DNA from: Myxococcota bacterium
Lineage (GTDB): Bacteria; Myxococcota_A; Polyangia; JAAYKL01
DNA: 64,000 nucleotides
Assembly (NCBI GenBank): GCA_030065855.1
Contig: JASJCT010000047.1
Location: 1 to 64,000, forward strand
Direction: 5' to 3'
Shown: positions 1 through 8,387 of the stretch, piece after piece
How positions within the stretch are numbered: the first letter of the stretch is position 1
Layout: every line of letters begins with the position of its first letter
Made by a program: the position numbers and the translations under genes
The notes under the pieces: model-generated
Databases searched by the model: none
Seen by the model: the letters and a program-made list of their open reading frames with translations, nothing else
Told to the model about the DNA's origin: nothing

Positions 1-223
1 CAAAATCCCCCTAACCCCCTTTTTCAAGGGGGAGATCCTTTACCCGGCATAAAAATAGCAAAAATCGCGACATTTGCCCTTAACCGAATGCCATTGGGCA
101 AAGGGGGCCGGGGGGATTTCGTCTTTTCCCCTGGCATTGCAAGGTGACAAAATCCCCCTTCCCCCCTTTTTCAAGGGGGAATTTGCTAACTTCACCTGAA
201 AAATTTCGTTCGACATTATACTA
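1..223. repeat. Dispersed C/G-rich palindromic repeat, copy 1
   Basis: This gene-free stretch upstream of the FadL gene is built from runs of C and G that pair with each other: CCCCCTTTTTCAAGGGGG occurs twice (about 9-33 and 155-178), and a GGCAAAGGGGGCCGGGGGG segment lies between (about 97-115). The same segments in the same order recur near 53330-53465, including the trailing TTGCTAACTTCACC, and a related element lies at 20645-20765. It is probably a non-coding mobile or REP-like element. Short reading frames across it merely translate the repeat. Bases 224-374 hold no gene that I can see. Confidence 0.75.
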
Positions 224-374
224 GCTATTATTCGAAAATCTAGTTCCGAATCATGATTTCGCACGTGCTTCTGAGCCCGGGATCGCAATCTCGGACGACT
301 TAGCGCACCTTTTCCCAGCATTCTAGGAATCGAATATTTAGACCTAAAGCTCTGAAAAGCGAGGACAAGAGATA

Positions 375-1913
375 ATGAACATTCAGAAGAACCAATACAT
401 CTCATGGTTTCTAGGTGCTTGTGTGTTGTTGGTGTCAATGCCTGTTTGTGCCGCGGGCCTGTTCTACCCCGATGTGGGCACAGTTGCCCTTGGCAGGGGC
501 TCGGCCTTTGCCGCGCGGGCAGATGACTTGAGCGCTTTTTATTATAACCCGGCCGGGCTCTCCAAGAGCAAGGGCATCAATGTGCTCTTGGGCGCTAATT
601 TTAATGATCTCAATGTGGACTTTCAACGCCGCGGCGCAGAGGTCGAGGGCCTGGATGAGGAAAACGGAGAGTGGTTTTTATTAAATGATCAATACTATAT
701 CAACGAGGACTTCTACATTGCTATTGGCAACCCACAGCTCGACTATGCTAACGGCGCAAGTGACGCCCAGGAATTTCGGTCTGTGTCCCAAGAGACGCCG
801 CTCATTGCGAACGCTTTAACTGCCATTGGGAACTGGGGTGACGCCTTTGGGCTGGAAGGGCTCTCTATTGCAGGCGGCATCATGGCCCCGAGTGGATATA
901 CCAAGCATCGATATCCCAAGGAGGGTCCACAACGGTATTCGCTTTATGAGCTCGATAACACGATACTCTACCCTGGCCTGGGTGTCTCCTATGCGTTCAA
1001 TCGCTACTTTCAATTCGGTGCAGTGTTTTTATGGGGAATGGTGTTTGGAGAAAAAGCCTATGCGAGCCGTACACTTCCCCTCCCACAGGACTCGAATTTT
1101 AATGAAAACCTGGAAGGGGACGTTGGCCTGCTCTCAAAATATAAGGATATGTTCATGCCGACCGGTATCATCGGCGTGCTTTCCAATCCGCTTGACTGGC
1201 TGGAGCTCGGAGTTTCGGTCCACCTACCCGCAACAATGGAAGCCGAGGGAACGATTGAATACACCCCATCAGAGGTCGATGCACCTGATTCGGCCGTGGT
1301 AGAAGGCCACGACAAGGTCACAGTAAAGCAAACAATTGTGATGAAAATACTTTCAGGGGTGCGCTACATTCATGAGTATTTTGATATCGAACTCGACTTT
1401 GTGTGGGAAAACTGGGCATCAAATGACGGCATCTTGTTGGAACTGGACTTTATTGTAGATCCGAACCCCAATAATGATACAGATGAGGATCAAAATGTAA
1501 TCCCGGACAACAAGATATCCAAAGACTATCAGAATACCTATTCTTTCAGACTTGGTAGCGATATTGAAGTCTGGCCCGAGAACCTGACCTTCAGACTCGG
1601 GGGGTTCTATCAATCTTCAGCATACGTGGATGAAAAAACCTTTTCGGTCGATTTTCCCTATTGGGATCAGTTCGGGGCCAGCTTTGGGGTAACTTGGCAC
1701 GCTTTCGGAATGTTCGATTTTACCGCAGGGTATCTCCATATTTTTCAGCCCAGCGTTACGGTCACAGATGGCACCTTGCAGCAAAATTCAGGTACCCAAT
1801 TCGACGCCCAAGGTGACGGCAGTCTGATGCTAGCAACGGGTAATACCGTCAACAACGGCACCTATGATGTTAACTTCAACATCCTGGCCTTGGCCGTAGA
1901 AGGGCATTTTTAA
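375..1913 (+). CDS. FadL/OmpP1/TodX-family outer-membrane transporter
   Basis: This 512-residue protein is a probable outer-membrane beta-barrel channel for hydrophobic substrates such as long-chain fatty acids or aromatic compounds. It opens with a signal peptide (hydrophobic core about residues 12-26, ending VCAAG). The hallmark FadL N-terminus follows: ALGRGSAFAARADD then SAFYYNPAGLS. The rest alternates short amphipathic strands and ends in a strand terminating GHF, as barrels do. Length is normal for the family (about 450-520). A GAGG at 361-364 precedes the ATG. A TetR gene begins 3 bp downstream, so the two are probably cotranscribed. Substrate cannot be read from sequence; the aromatic pathway genes at 46-49 kb make a TodX-like role thinkable but unproven. 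Confidence 0.9.
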   Translation: MNIQKNQYISWFLGACVLLVSMPVCAAGLFYPDVGTVALGRGSAFAARADDLSAFYYNPAGLSKSKGINVLLGANFNDLNVDFQRRGAEVEGLDEENGEWFLLNDQYYINEDFYIAIGNPQLDYANGASDAQEFRSVSQETPLIANALTAIGNWGDAFGLEGLSIAGGIMAPSGYTKHRYPKEGPQRYSLYELDNTILYPGLGVSYAFNRYFQFGAVFLWGMVFGEKAYASRTLPLPQDSNFNENLEGDVGLLSKYKDMFMPTGIIGVLSNPLDWLELGVSVHLPATMEAEGTIEYTPSEVDAPDSAVVEGHDKVTVKQTIVMKILSGVRYIHEYFDIELDFVWENWASNDGILLELDFIVDPNPNNDTDEDQNVIPDNKISKDYQNTYSFRLGSDIEVWPENLTFRLGGFYQSSAYVDEKTFSVDFPYWDQFGASFGVTWHAFGMFDFTAGYLHIFQPSVTVTDGTLQQNSGTQFDAQGDGSLMLATGNTVNNGTYDVNFNILALAVEGHF

Positions 1914-1916
1914 AAG

Positions 1917-2603
1917 ATGAAAGCTCGGCACAACGGCCGCCCTTCCCAAGTAAAAGGGCGCATTCTGGAAGAGGCGCTTCGGCTCTTTGCAACAAAGGGA
2001 TTTGAGGGCACATCTGTTCAGGCAGTGGCCGAAGTAGTGGGCATAAAAAACCCCTCTCTGCTGTACTACTTTCCATCCAAGGACCAGCTCCTCGATGCAG
2101 TGGTCGACGACATGCTCGAACACTGGAAAGCGGAGCTACCCCGGCATATTTCAGAGTCGGTACTGAGTCGGGATCGGTTTACGCCCCTCGTAGAAGCAGT
2201 AGTGGCGTTTTTTGCAAAGGATCAAAACCAGACCCGATTTTTTATTCGCGAGGCCCTTGATCGTCCAAAGGAGATCGGCGCGCGTATTCGCTATCATTTG
2301 GGCCCGTGGATGCTGCTCCTTTCCGATTACATCAATGCTGGCAAAAGGAAGGGATCTATCAAGCCGACCGTGGATGCCGAATATTATATTTTTCAAGTAA
2401 TCCTAATGGCGGCTGGAACCGTGGCCCTAAGCGGCGGCATGAGTGAAATGCTGGGAGCTGAGCGGCAATCGTCCGTATCAATGACTGAAGGCATTATTAA
2501 TACGGCCCGTGATATCCTTTTGGTCGATCCAAACAATGCAGGCCCAGGACGAAGAGCACAAAGAAGGCGACGAAGAAAGGTCCAACAAGCAGGCGCGCTA
2601 TGA
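1917..2603 (+). CDS. TetR/AcrR-family transcriptional regulator
   Basis: This 228-residue regulator has a typical TetR N-terminal helix-turn-helix. It begins ILEEALRLFATKGFEGTSV, continues through AVAEVVGIKNPSLLYYFPSK, and matches the family over about residues 12-60. The C-terminal ligand pocket is divergent, as usual. The last 20 residues are rich in Arg and Lys (RRAQRRRRRK) and could be a disordered tail. The gene starts 3 bp after the FadL stop, so it is likely translated from the same message and probably regulates that transporter and itself. The inducer is unknown; acyl-CoA or hydrophobic ligands are common for TetR proteins beside FadL genes. Confidence 0.9.
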   Translation: MKARHNGRPSQVKGRILEEALRLFATKGFEGTSVQAVAEVVGIKNPSLLYYFPSKDQLLDAVVDDMLEHWKAELPRHISESVLSRDRFTPLVEAVVAFFAKDQNQTRFFIREALDRPKEIGARIRYHLGPWMLLLSDYINAGKRKGSIKPTVDAEYYIFQVILMAAGTVALSGGMSEMLGAERQSSVSMTEGIINTARDILLVDPNNAGPGRRAQRRRRRKVQQAGAL

Positions 2604-2620
2604 TGATATTGAGGGGGTGA

Positions 2621-2833
2621 TTACGGGCACAGGGCGAAGGTGTTGGGAACGGGTTGGTGGATAATGCCAGCCCCATCGCTGTTGTCTACATCGCACCCGT
2701 TGGCCATGCCCGAGTTGCTAAACACGGCGTTTTCCAGGGTGACTTCGGCGCCGCCCTCGATCCAGAGCTGCCCCATGGATCCGCCACCGCCGTACATGAT
2801 AGTTGCGTACTCGACAGACGCCTTATGAGGCAT
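2621..2833 (-). pseudogene. C-terminal fragment of a beta-solenoid-like lipoprotein (copy of the 5007-6950 gene)
   Basis: The translation contains IMYGGGGSMGQLWIE, FSNSG and a final Asn-Asp-rich segment. These line up residue for residue with the last ~65 residues of the lipoprotein encoded at 5007-6950, on the same strand. No signal peptide, Thr-Asp spacer or upstream repeat units are present, so this is a decayed or truncated duplicate. The neighbouring 2834-3245 has no gene I can support. A minus-strand open frame at 2823-3056 has protein-like composition but no recognised family. Confidence 0.75.
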
Positions 2834-3287
2834 TTTGGGGTATCTTTTTTAAGGGACTGCTTAAAGGGCTACTATGAGATCCTTCTGGCCAGTAGATCGG
2901 CTTAACTCCTCCTTGCCTTGCGGTCGCCATCCCAATATATTGCTCACGTTTACCTGCAATCTCTTCCTTGAAATCCCATTCTGCATGAGGTCTCACAAGG
3001 TGAGTTGATCCTGCATAAGCTAATGGCTTGTAGCAGTCGCAAGGGGCGGCGTTCATGATCTAGCTCAAATCATTGAATGTTCTTGGGACTTTGAGGTTGC
3101 AAGATGCGTATCTCTTGGATTTTGAGTTTCTGGTTGGTTTTGTATCTTCTCCATAAAAAAAATAAGGTGAAAAAAATTAAACTTGGCCGGTTAAGCTGGA
3201 AACTTTCTACGGCAAGCGGTCGATAAGAACGACAACAAGGCAGGAGTGGGGTTTCAAATCGAGATTTACGTTGTGAAAGGAAAGACA

Positions 3288-4886
3288 ATGTCACTGAATA
3301 CATTACAAAAAACTCTTTTGGTAGTTTTGGTTTCAGGTATGTGTGCAGCGCAAGGCTGCCTTAGAGAAAACCCGAATTACGAAGAACCAGACACCAACAC
3401 GGACACCGACACGGAAACAGATACCGATACTGATGCCGATATTGGCACAGATACTGATACGGGCACAGACACAGATACGAACACAGACACTGATACCGAC
3501 ACAGACACAGATACGGACACAGACACTGAAACAGACACCGACACAGATACGGACACAGACACAGATACGGACACAGATGCGGGCACAGACACAGATACGG
3601 ACACAGATACGGACACAGATACGGGCACAGACACAGATACGGACACAGATACGGGCACAGACACAGATACGGACACAGACACAGATACGGACACAGATAC
3701 GGACACAGACACAGAAACAGACACAGACACAGATACGCACACAGACACTGATACCGATACTGATCCAGTACTGGACTGTACAGAACAGGGCGACTTTACA
3801 CCGTGCGTACTAACTACCTCGCCGGATCGTTCTTATGACATTTGCGTCAACGGTGTTTGTGTCTCACCTGGCTGCGGCGATGTTTCCTGCAACGCACCTG
3901 GTCCGCACTTTCCCCTTGCTGACACCAACCAGCGAAAGTGCTATGATAACGAGGTTCAAATCACATGTCCTGAACCGAGCGGGGAATTTTATGGCCAAGA
4001 CGCCCAATACGGTTGGGACACTACTCATTCCGAGACTGAGAGGTTTACACGGGATACATCTTACTCTGACCAACCGACCGTCCTCGACAACGTCACCGGC
4101 TTACAGTGGCAAGGGTGCGCGGCCGGGCTTTATAGCACAAACTGTAGTTTGGGTACTGAGGCGACGTATACCTGGGACAATTCATTTTTCTATTGTGACA
4201 GTTTGGGCTGGGGGGGGTATTCGGACTGGCGCATACCAGATGAATATGAGCTGATGTCCATCAGTGACAAGGGAAAATACGAGCCAAGCATCGACTCAAG
4301 TGCATTTCCGTTTATGCCGAGTGACTATGTCTGGTCGTCGTCTTCATTCGCAGGAGACCCATTGAAGGCATGGATGGTAAGTTTTAATAATGGGAGAATT
4401 CTACACTCTGAAAAGACTAACAGCAGGATTGTGGTTTGTGTTCGCGGAGGCACAGCCAGAGGTCTTCGCTTTGTTCGTGACACGTCCGTACCCGAAGATC
4501 CAGTGGTTGTTGATAATGCGACTGGACTTGAATGGCAGGGTTGCCCTCGCGGGCTTACAGGAGATACTTGCAGTACAGGGAGCGCGGCTACTGGTGATTG
4601 GCAGTCTGGGCTTTCCTACTGTGAGGGACTTGTTTGGGCTGAACATACAGACTGGCGGTTGCCGAGTGTTACTGAGTTACAGTCTATAAAGGAAAACCGA
4701 ACAACAGATCCGGCTATTGATATGAATGTATTTCCGATGACGCCGAGCGGCCTTTTTTCGACTTCTTCGTCTGCGGTCATTAACACCAAAACAACTTGGG
4801 GTATTGATCTTCTTAACGACCATGTAGCTTCTCTCGGGAAGGCGAGTTCGTTTTACGTACGTTGTGTGCGAAGTGGGTTATATTGA
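3288..4886 (+). CDS. Lipoprotein with Thr-Asp repeat spacer and two DUF1566 (Lcl C-terminal-like) domains
   Basis: A 532-residue predicted lipoprotein. The first residues form a hydrophobic signal ending CAAQGC, with the Cys as lipidation site. A spacer of roughly 130 residues then alternates Thr and Asp, encoded by degenerate 6-bp and 12-bp repeats (about 3390-3770). The C-terminal half holds two related units, TGLQWQGC...[10 protein letters not shown] and TGLEWQGC...[10 protein letters not shown], typical of DUF1566. The ATG at 3288 is chosen because an upstream in-frame start would place extra polar residues before the signal. The acidic spacer may hold the domain away from the membrane and could bind calcium (inference). 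Function unknown. It converges with the next gene, another Thr-Asp lipoprotein. Confidence 0.8.
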   Translation: MSLNTLQKTLLVVLVSGMCAAQGCLRENPNYEEPDTNTDTDTETDTDTDADIGTDTDTGTDTDTNTDTDTDTDTDTDTDTETDTDTDTDTDTDTDTDAGTDTDTDTDTDTDTGTDTDTDTDTGTDTDTDTDTDTDTDTDTDTETDTDTDTHTDTDTDTDPVLDCTEQGDFTPCVLTTSPDRSYDICVNGVCVSPGCGDVSCNAPGPHFPLADTNQRKCYDNEVQITCPEPSGEFYGQDAQYGWDTTHSETERFTRDTSYSDQPTVLDNVTGLQWQGCAAGLYSTNCSLGTEATYTWDNSFFYCDSLGWGGYSDWRIPDEYELMSISDKGKYEPSIDSSAFPFMPSDYVWSSSSFAGDPLKAWMVSFNNGRILHSEKTNSRIVVCVRGGTARGLRFVRDTSVPEDPVVVDNATGLEWQGCPRGLTGDTCSTGSAATGDWQSGLSYCEGLVWAEHTDWRLPSVTELQSIKENRTTDPAIDMNVFPMTPSGLFSTSSSAVINTKTTWGIDLLNDHVASLGKASSFYVRCVRSGLY

Positions 4887-5006
4887 TTTGAGATTCTTTT
4901 GTGGTAGCGATTCTGGGTGTATTTAGAGCCATAACCTACCCCTCCAGCACACACTTGCCGGTGCTGAAGGCGTCGATATGAAGATCGATTTTGCATGCGA
5001 GCTATT

Positions 5007-6950
5007 TTATTGGCAATAAATGAAGACGTTCCCGCCGCCAGGCTCCAACAAGTTGCCACCGTTGTCAACATCGATGTCGCAATTGTTCTCGTCACCGCTG
5101 TTGGAGAAGACCGTGTTGGTGATTGACAAGGATGCTGAGTCCTCGATCCAGAGCTGTCCCATGGACCCACCACCGCCGTACATGATGTCTGTGTACGTAA
5201 AAACATTATCAGCGCTGGATGATTCGGTATAGAATCGAATTTCGTTCCAATGTCCGGGATCTGCGGTCGTCCCTGTCACTGTGACGTGGTTGTCAGTTGT
5301 GCCGTCCAGCTTGAGCCCCGCGTTATCTTGAACGTAGATAACGGCACCGTCGCCCATGTTTAACGTTGCGCCGGCATTGATGGTGAGCTTGGCCGTGCCT
5401 GATGCGGTATCGACGGTGAACCCAGAGGCCACAATGTAGGGGGCATCGTGGGCCAACCACACCGCATCGTGATCCACGACTTCGTCAGTGACAAAAAGGC
5501 CTTCTGCCGTGTTCGGTGTGTAGGTACCCGCGCCCACATCATCCACGCTGTTGGCGCCGATCTCGATGGGACCGGTTTTATTGTTGATAAGTGTATTGCC
5601 GGTAAACTCCCTGAGCTCTGCACCCTCGTCAGCTGCGATACCAAAGTCATCGCTCGCTTGCACTGTGCTGGCTGTCATTGCCAGGGAGGCACCCGCTTCT
5701 ATCCACACACTGCCCATAGTGCCGCCGCCGCCATACTCGATAATCGCATAGTCAAAGTCATTGAGACCATCGCTGGATTCGTCGTAAAAACGGATTTCGT
5801 TCCAATCCCCGGCTGCTGGGGTGGCTTTGGCCGAAGTGATGGTGACCGGCGCGGCGTCTGTGCCGGCCAATGTGAGCCCGGCATTATCCTGAATGTAGAC
5901 CACAGCGCCATCTCCCATTTTTAGGGTTGCGCCGGCATTGATTGTAACCTGTGCTGAACCTGTCTGTGTGTCCGCGGTAAACCCGTCTGGAACGATATAG
6001 GGTGCGTCGTGAGCCAGCCATATGGCATCGTGATCGACGACCTCATCGGTTACATAGATGCCTTCGGCCGTGTTCGGTGTGTAGATGCCCACGCCCAAGT
6101 CATCGACACTGTTGGCGCCGATCTCGATGGGGCCGTTTTTATTGTTGATGAGCGCATTGCCGACGAAGTCTACTAGACTTGCTCCCTCATCCGCCGCGAT
6201 ACCAAAGTGATTGCTGTCTCTCACAGTGCTGGCCGTCATTGCCAGGGAGGCGCCCCCTTCAATCCATATACTGCCCATTGAACCACCACCGCCATAGGCC
6301 ACGTCAACGCTTTCGAATCGATTGGCCCCACTGTTTGCATCTGAGTAGAACCGTATCTCGTTCCAATCGCCAGCCTGTGGCACGCCTTTTGAGGATGTCA
6401 CCTTGATAGGCATGTCAGGTAGGCCGAGCAGGGCCAGGGCCCCATTGGCCTGCACGTAGATGACGCCGCTATCGGGCATCTTGATCACTGAACATTCTTC
6501 CACTGTTAAGGTCCCGGTCCTTACTGTTAGGCTGTCTTGTAGCTCGTAGATCGCCATTTCCCATGTCGTATCAGTCTCGATTGTACCGCCTGGGTGTGGC
6601 ACTGTCTGTAGCACTGGACACGCATCTGTGTCGGTTTCTGTGTCTGTGTCTGTGTCGGTATCGGTTTCCGTATCTGTGTTTGTATCCGTGTCTGTATCAG
6701 TATCAGTATCAGTGTCGGTGTCGGTGTCGGTGTCGGTATCAGTGTCCGTGTCGGTATCAGTGTCCGTGTCAGTATCAGTATCTGTGTCGGTATCCGTGTC
6801 AGTGCCTGTATCAGTATCTGTATCTGTGTCCGTGTCGGTATCCGTGGCTGTTTCAGTGTCTGTGTCTCCACCATTGCCATTGCCGCAACCGACAGTTGCG
6901 AGGCTGCCGATGGCCCAAATTGCGAGAAAAAGCAAATAATTCGATTTCAT
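5007..6950 (-). CDS. Lipoprotein with Thr-Asp spacer and three beta-solenoid-like repeats
   Basis: A 647-residue predicted lipoprotein. The signal peptide ends LATVGC and an ~80-residue Thr-Asp spacer follows. Three tandem copies of a unit of about 170-185 residues come next. Each carries GDWNEIRFY or HWNEIRFY, then YGGGGSMGS/QxWIE, and the first two add AADEGA...INNK.GPIEIGANSVDD and WLAHDAPYIV. The Gly-rich, strand-dense pattern suggests a right-handed beta-helix or related adhesin/polysaccharide-binding fold (inference). An AAAGGA lies 8 bp before the ATG. A broken copy of the C-terminus sits at 2621-2833. The repeat-encoding DNA is prone to length change. No enzymatic motif was recognised. 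Confidence 0.8.
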   Translation of the reverse strand: MKSNYLLFLAIWAIGSLATVGCGNGNGGDTDTETATDTDTDTDTDTDTGTDTDTDTDTDTDTDTDTDTDTDTDTDTDTDTDTDTDTDTDTNTDTETDTDTDTDTETDTDACPVLQTVPHPGGTIETDTTWEMAIYELQDSLTVRTGTLTVEECSVIKMPDSGVIYVQANGALALLGLPDMPIKVTSSKGVPQAGDWNEIRFYSDANSGANRFESVDVAYGGGGSMGSIWIEGGASLAMTASTVRDSNHFGIAADEGASLVDFVGNALINNKNGPIEIGANSVDDLGVGIYTPNTAEGIYVTDEVVDHDAIWLAHDAPYIVPDGFTADTQTGSAQVTINAGATLKMGDGAVVYIQDNAGLTLAGTDAAPVTITSAKATPAAGDWNEIRFYDESSDGLNDFDYAIIEYGGGGTMGSVWIEAGASLAMTASTVQASDDFGIAADEGAELREFTGNTLINNKTGPIEIGANSVDDVGAGTYTPNTAEGLFVTDEVVDHDAVWLAHDAPYIVASGFTVDTASGTAKLTINAGATLNMGDGAVIYVQDNAGLKLDGTTDNHVTVTGTTADPGHWNEIRFYTESSSADNVFTYTDIMYGGGGSMGQLWIEDSASLSITNTVFSNSGDENNCDIDVDNGGNLLEPGGGNVFIYCQ

Positions 6951-7057
6951 TTCAATTTTCCTTTCTGGGTTGATGGGTCGCGCTACTTTTTTTACCTGCA
7001 GTGTTATTTTACTCCTTTGACGGTCCTGTCCCGAATATATTCTCCTAAAAATACCAC

Positions 7058-7211
7058 CTCTCTAAAGAGAAGCCATTGGTTGATTTAAGGTAAGTGTTGC
7101 GGCTGGGGATAGACCCCAGCCCTGCATCTCTCTAGGGAGAAGCCATTGGTTGATTTAAGGTAAGTGTTGCGGCTGGGGATAGACCCCAGCCCTACATCCT
7201 TCTAGGGAGGA
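7058..7211. repeat. 70-bp direct repeat, two copies, each with a perfect 8-bp-stem hairpin
   Basis: AGCCATTGGTTGATTTAAGG occurs at 7071 and again at 7141, giving a 70-bp period over two copies; a third begins at 7211 and diverges. Each copy contains GGCTGGGG-ATAGA-CCCCAGCC, a perfect hairpin. It lies just downstream of the dus stop (minus strand) and upstream of the lipoprotein gene, so it may act as a terminator or be a small dispersed repeat. The rest of 6951-7057 holds no gene. Confidence 0.85.
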
Positions 7212-7235
7212 GCCAGCGGCTTCATCTCGGTTGTC

Positions 7236-8372
7236 TCAAACAGGTATGTCGTCGATAAGTCGTTGGTAAGCGGCCACATCTGTGGCTTCAGCCAGGCGTT
7301 TGCGGAATGACGCGGCCCGGTCAAATCCCTTCAAGTACCAGCACGCGTGTTTGCGCATCTCTCTTGCAGCTCGGTCCTCGCCCACCCAGGACACGTACAA
7401 ATCCAGGTGGCGCTTGAACACGGAGAGTCGCTCAGCAAGATCTGGTGCAGCCCAGCGTCCCATCTTGCCACCGATCTCGCCACCGATAATGCCATCTGTC
7501 TCGCCACCGATCTTGCCATTTGTCTCGCCACCGATCTTGCCGCCTGTCTCGCCACCGATCTTGCCATTTGTCTCGCCACCGATCTTGCCATCAATCTTCC
7601 GATTATGGAAAACTTGAAAGTATAAATCTCTGAAGAGCCAGGGGTTGCCCTTGGCTCCCTGGCCGATGGCCACGCGCTGACAGCCGGTCTTTTTTATCAT
7701 TCTATCCGCGTCTTCAGGAGATCTGATCCCGCCATTGCCGATGATGGGTATCGAGACTGACCGGCACGTGGCAGCCAGGGTGTCCAAATCCACAGGCCCG
7801 GCGTGTACCTGCTCGCGGGTCCGCGCGTGCACGCAGATAGCCTGTATCCCCACGTCGGCGAGCCGGCGGGCCACTTCTGGGGCGTTGCGGTCATCAGCGC
7901 TCCAGCCCGTGCGTATTTTTGCGGTCACTGGAATGGAAACAGCCTGAACCACACGTCCTGCGATTGCCTGAAGCAGAGCCGGTTCTCGCATGAGTGCCAC
8001 ACCTGCCCCTTGGCCGCCCTTAATGATTTTTCTGGCTGGGCATCCGAAATTCAGATCGATGATATCCACCCCTCGTGCTTCGATGAACTGCGCTGCTTCG
8101 CAGAGCACATCTGGATCGCGACCAAAGAGCTGAACAGCATATGGATACTCCCCTTCGAACCTATCGATGAGCAGCAGCATGTTTTCCCTAGCAGCTAAGC
8201 ATTTTTTGCTCGATTTTCTCGATAGAAACACCAGGGCATGGGCTGAGATGAGCTCGGTCACGGTAAACGCGGCGCCCATCTCCTTGCACAGCTTTCTAAA
8301 AGGTGGGTTCGTGATGCCCGCCATGGGTGCGAGAAAGGCCCCCTTTTTAATGGTGTGGGATCCGATGTGCAC
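7236..8372 (-). CDS. dus: tRNA-dihydrouridine synthase (DusB-like) with an internal octapeptide repeat
   Basis: This FMN-dependent enzyme reduces uridines in the tRNA D-arm. The start matches the Dus TIM barrel: APMAGITNPPFRKLC, then QLFGRDPD, the catalytic DLNFGCPARKI (Cys-Pro), AKIRTGW, CVHARTR, and phosphate-binding IIGNGGI and RVAIGQGAKGNPWLF. Around residues 259-305 the family normally has a short variable loop leading to the helical domain. Here it is filled by GKIGGETN/G repeats of eight residues. The helical domain then continues normally (REMRKHACWYLKG). At 378 residues it is about 40-50 longer than usual, and the insert accounts for that. It stops 15 bp after the NtrC-type gene on the same strand, so cotranscription is likely. 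Confidence 0.93.
   Translation of the reverse strand: MHIGSHTIKKGAFLAPMAGITNPPFRKLCKEMGAAFTVTELISAHALVFLSRKSSKKCLAARENMLLLIDRFEGEYPYAVQLFGRDPDVLCEAAQFIEARGVDIIDLNFGCPARKIIKGGQGAGVALMREPALLQAIAGRVVQAVSIPVTAKIRTGWSADDRNAPEVARRLADVGIQAICVHARTREQVHAGPVDLDTLAATCRSVSIPIIGNGGIRSPEDADRMIKKTGCQRVAIGQGAKGNPWLFRDLYFQVFHNRKIDGKIGGETNGKIGGETGGKIGGETNGKIGGETDGIIGGEIGGKMGRWAAPDLAERLSVFKRHLDLYVSWVGEDRAAREMRKHACWYLKGFDRAASFRKRLAEATDVAAYQRLIDDIPV
7465..7596 (-). repeat. 24-bp in-frame minisatellite inside dus
   Basis: Five consecutive 24-bp units start at 7477, 7501, 7525, 7549 and 7573, with a partial unit before them. Each reads TCGCCACCGATCTTGCCATT plus four bases on the plus strand, with few changes. Being a multiple of three, the unit adds eight residues (GKIGGETN-like) per copy without shifting frame. 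Near-identity between copies suggests recent expansion or ongoing homogenisation. Confidence 0.9.
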
Positions 8373-8387
8373 GCTGCTAAACGGTGG

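Noticed and set aside
40-438. Minus-strand frame of 132 codons at the window start
   Set aside because: It runs through the dispersed palindromic repeat and overlaps the FadL start. The same peptide (PLKKGGRGIL) appears from the other copy at 53298-53504, so it only translates the repeat.
2823-3056. Minus-strand frame of 77 codons upstream of the solenoid fragment
   Set aside because: Protein-like composition but no family, no clear ribosome site and no partner; kept as unassigned sequence.
3333-3748. Opposite-strand frames reading Ser-Val and Cys-Val repeats over the Thr-Asp spacers (also 6628-6939 and 43478-43993)
   Set aside because: They are mirror images of the Thr-Asp-coding DNA; the sense frames have signal peptides and ribosome sites.
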